A stretch of 12,809 nucleotides of DNA. Origin: Nitrososphaerota archaeon. GTDB lineage: Archaea; Thermoproteota; Nitrososphaeria; Nitrososphaerales; UBA57. Positions 11,716 through 12,809 of this stretch are shown one piece after another (positions within the stretch are counted from its first letter, which is position 1; the number at the start of each line of letters is the position of its first letter). The translations under genes and the position numbers were made by a program. Where the stretch lies: positions 1-12,809 of the forward strand of contig JACZWF010000021.1 in the NCBI GenBank assembly GCA_022572285.1, written 5' to 3'. The notes below the pieces were generated by a model. That model searched no databases and was not told the origin of the DNA. It worked only from the letters and a program-made list of their open reading frames with translations.

Positions 11716-12809
11716 CTACTTCCGTCCAGCGATCTCCAAGCACTTCTTCACGATATTCTCAGTCGTAAATCCAAACTTCTCCAGCGCGACTTCTCCAGGA
11801 GCCGATGCTCCAAAGGTCGTCATGCCGATCGAAACTCCGTCCAATCCGACATAGTGCTCCCAGCCAAAGGTGGCAGCTGCTTCTACAGAAATTCTCTTTC
11901 TAATCTCTGGCGGCAGAACTTCGTTGCGATAATCATCCGACTGTAAGTCGAACAATTCCCAGCTCGGCATGCTAACCACTCTCGCATTGACGTTATATTC
12001 TAGAAGCTTTTCTTGAGCATAGACTGACCGGAATACTTCGGACCCAGTTGCTATGATTATGATATCCGGCTTTCCATTCCCTGCCTCCGAAAGTATGTAT
12101 CCTCCTTTTCTTGCCCCGTTCGCTGAGGCTAATTTGGTCCTATCTAAGCTTGGAAGATTTTGTCTGGTAAGGACTAAAGCCGTTGGACCATTAGTATTGG
12201 TTAGGGCGACCCTCCATGCCTCAACGGTCTCGCTGGCATCCGCGGGTCTAATTAAAGTGAGGTTCGGCATCGCCCTCAAATGCGGAATCTGCCCTATTGG
12301 TTGATGGGTAGGACCATCTTCACCCGATCCAATGCTATCGTGGGTGAAGACATAGATTAACCTTAGCTTCATCAAAGCGGCAAGTCGGATGGATGCACGC
12401 ATATAGTCAGAGAAAATAAGGAATGTGCTGCCAAATGGGATCAGACCATATACCGCCATTCCATTGAGTATTGCACCCATAGCATGTTCTCTTACCCCAA
12501 AGTGGATGTTTCTGCCCTTCGGATCATAAGGTTGGTTATCGGTGCTTTCCTGTATTCTAACGTTTGTGGAGTCCATTAGATCAGCTGAACCTCCAATAAG
12601 CGATGGAATCTTCTGGGCTATATGATTCAGAACCTTACCTGAGGCCTGTCTTGTGGCCATTTTCTCATTATTGTTGAAGGTTGGCAAGTCTGACTCCCAG
12701 CCATTAGGTAGAGGATTCGCCCGCTCCTGTTCCAAGCTAGCGGCTAATTCGGAGTGATTCTTTGCATACGCTTCATAAACTTCGTTCCATTCAGATTCAA
12801 ATGAGTCAC
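11716..12809 (-). CDS. tkt: Transketolase, C-terminal part (N-terminus beyond the right edge)
   Basis: Thiamine-diphosphate enzyme moving two-carbon units between sugar phosphates. The visible 363 codons start before the edge (DSFESEWNEVYEAYAKNH, the linker after the first domain), continue through TTG 12735, which is internal, and end TAG 11716. Seen: LIGGSADLMDSTN, FGVREHAMGAILNGMA (the Glu that activates thiamine), FTHDSIGSGEDGPTHQPIGQ (substrate-binding His), PNLTLIRPADA, then the C-terminal domain with IIIATGSEV and PSWELF. The continuous linker and pyrimidine domain indicate the single-chain bacterial/eukaryotic type rather than the split two-subunit form found in many archaea. About 300 residues carrying the diphosphate-binding domain should lie outside. 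It converges with the epimerase gene 3 bp away. Confidence 0.95.
   Translation of the reverse strand, partial: DSFESEWNEVYEAYAKNHSELAASLEQERANPLPNGWESDLPTFNNNEKMATRQASGKVLNHIAQKIPSLIGGSADLMDSTNVRIQESTDNQPYDPKGRNIHFGVREHAMGAILNGMAVYGLIPFGSTFLIFSDYMRASIRLAALMKLRLIYVFTHDSIGSGEDGPTHQPIGQIPHLRAMPNLTLIRPADASETVEAWRVALTNTNGPTALVLTRQNLPSLDRTKLASANGARKGGYILSEAGNGKPDIIIIATGSEVFRSVYAQEKLLEYNVNARVVSMPSWELFDLQSDDYRNEVLPPEIRKRISVEAAATFGWEHYVGLDGVSIGMTTFGASAPGEVALEKFGFTTENIVKKCLEIAGRK

Noticed and set aside
1..12809. CRISPR array, insertion sequence or rRNA gene
   Set aside because: No regularly spaced direct repeats, no transposase motif with terminal repeats, and no rRNA-like segments were seen.

Overview
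The window reads as archaeal DNA, around 45% GC by eye. The support is archaeal TATA-like boxes about 25-30 bp upstream of start codons that have little or no leader, a class II HMG-CoA reductase, a ribose-1,5-bisphosphate isomerase of the aIF2B-like family, and an XPD/DinG-type helicase. The phylum cannot be fixed from sequence alone; Nitrososphaeria-like and Thermoplasmatota-like archaea are both possible.

The left half (1-7271) is gene-poor and looks accessory. A reading frame on the minus strand runs off the left edge (752 to 1, unrecognised). A non-coding stretch of about 730 bp follows. Next comes a pair of small plus-strand genes (1498-1791, a PD-(D/E)XK nuclease-like protein; 1813-2112, an unrecognised protein with a faint GIY-YIG flavour). 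Then come an orphan small gene (2541-2801), a small exported or membrane peptide gene (3053-3238), and an intergenic region full of inverted repeats (3311-3441). A zinc-ribbon plus XPD/DinG-like helicase gene occupies 3649-5433. A repeat-rich 700-bp spacer leads to a SemiSWEET-like transporter gene (6166-6426), a frameshifted antibiotic-biosynthesis-monooxygenase-like gene (6507-6769) and an unknown small gene (6960-7271). Two copies of a 46-47 bp repeat with a tRNA T-arm-like core bracket the transporter and the broken gene.

The right half (7268-12809) is compact core metabolism. On the minus strand, in transcription order, lie ribose-1,5-bisphosphate isomerase, ribose-phosphate pyrophosphokinase, an unrecognised 118-aa protein and HMG-CoA reductase. 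Ribulose-phosphate 3-epimerase is on the plus strand, and the C-terminal part of a full-length-type transketolase enters from the right edge on the minus strand. The isomerase, PRPP synthase, epimerase and transketolase all handle pentose phosphates and together suggest a nucleotide/pentose hub. HMG-CoA reductase feeds the mevalonate route to isoprenoid lipids.

The points most worth a second look are two genes whose conserved N-termini seem to require CTG start codons (PRPP synthase and the helicase), the frameshifted gene at 6507-6769, the 46-47 bp repeats, the structured region 3311-3441, and the left-edge reading frame.
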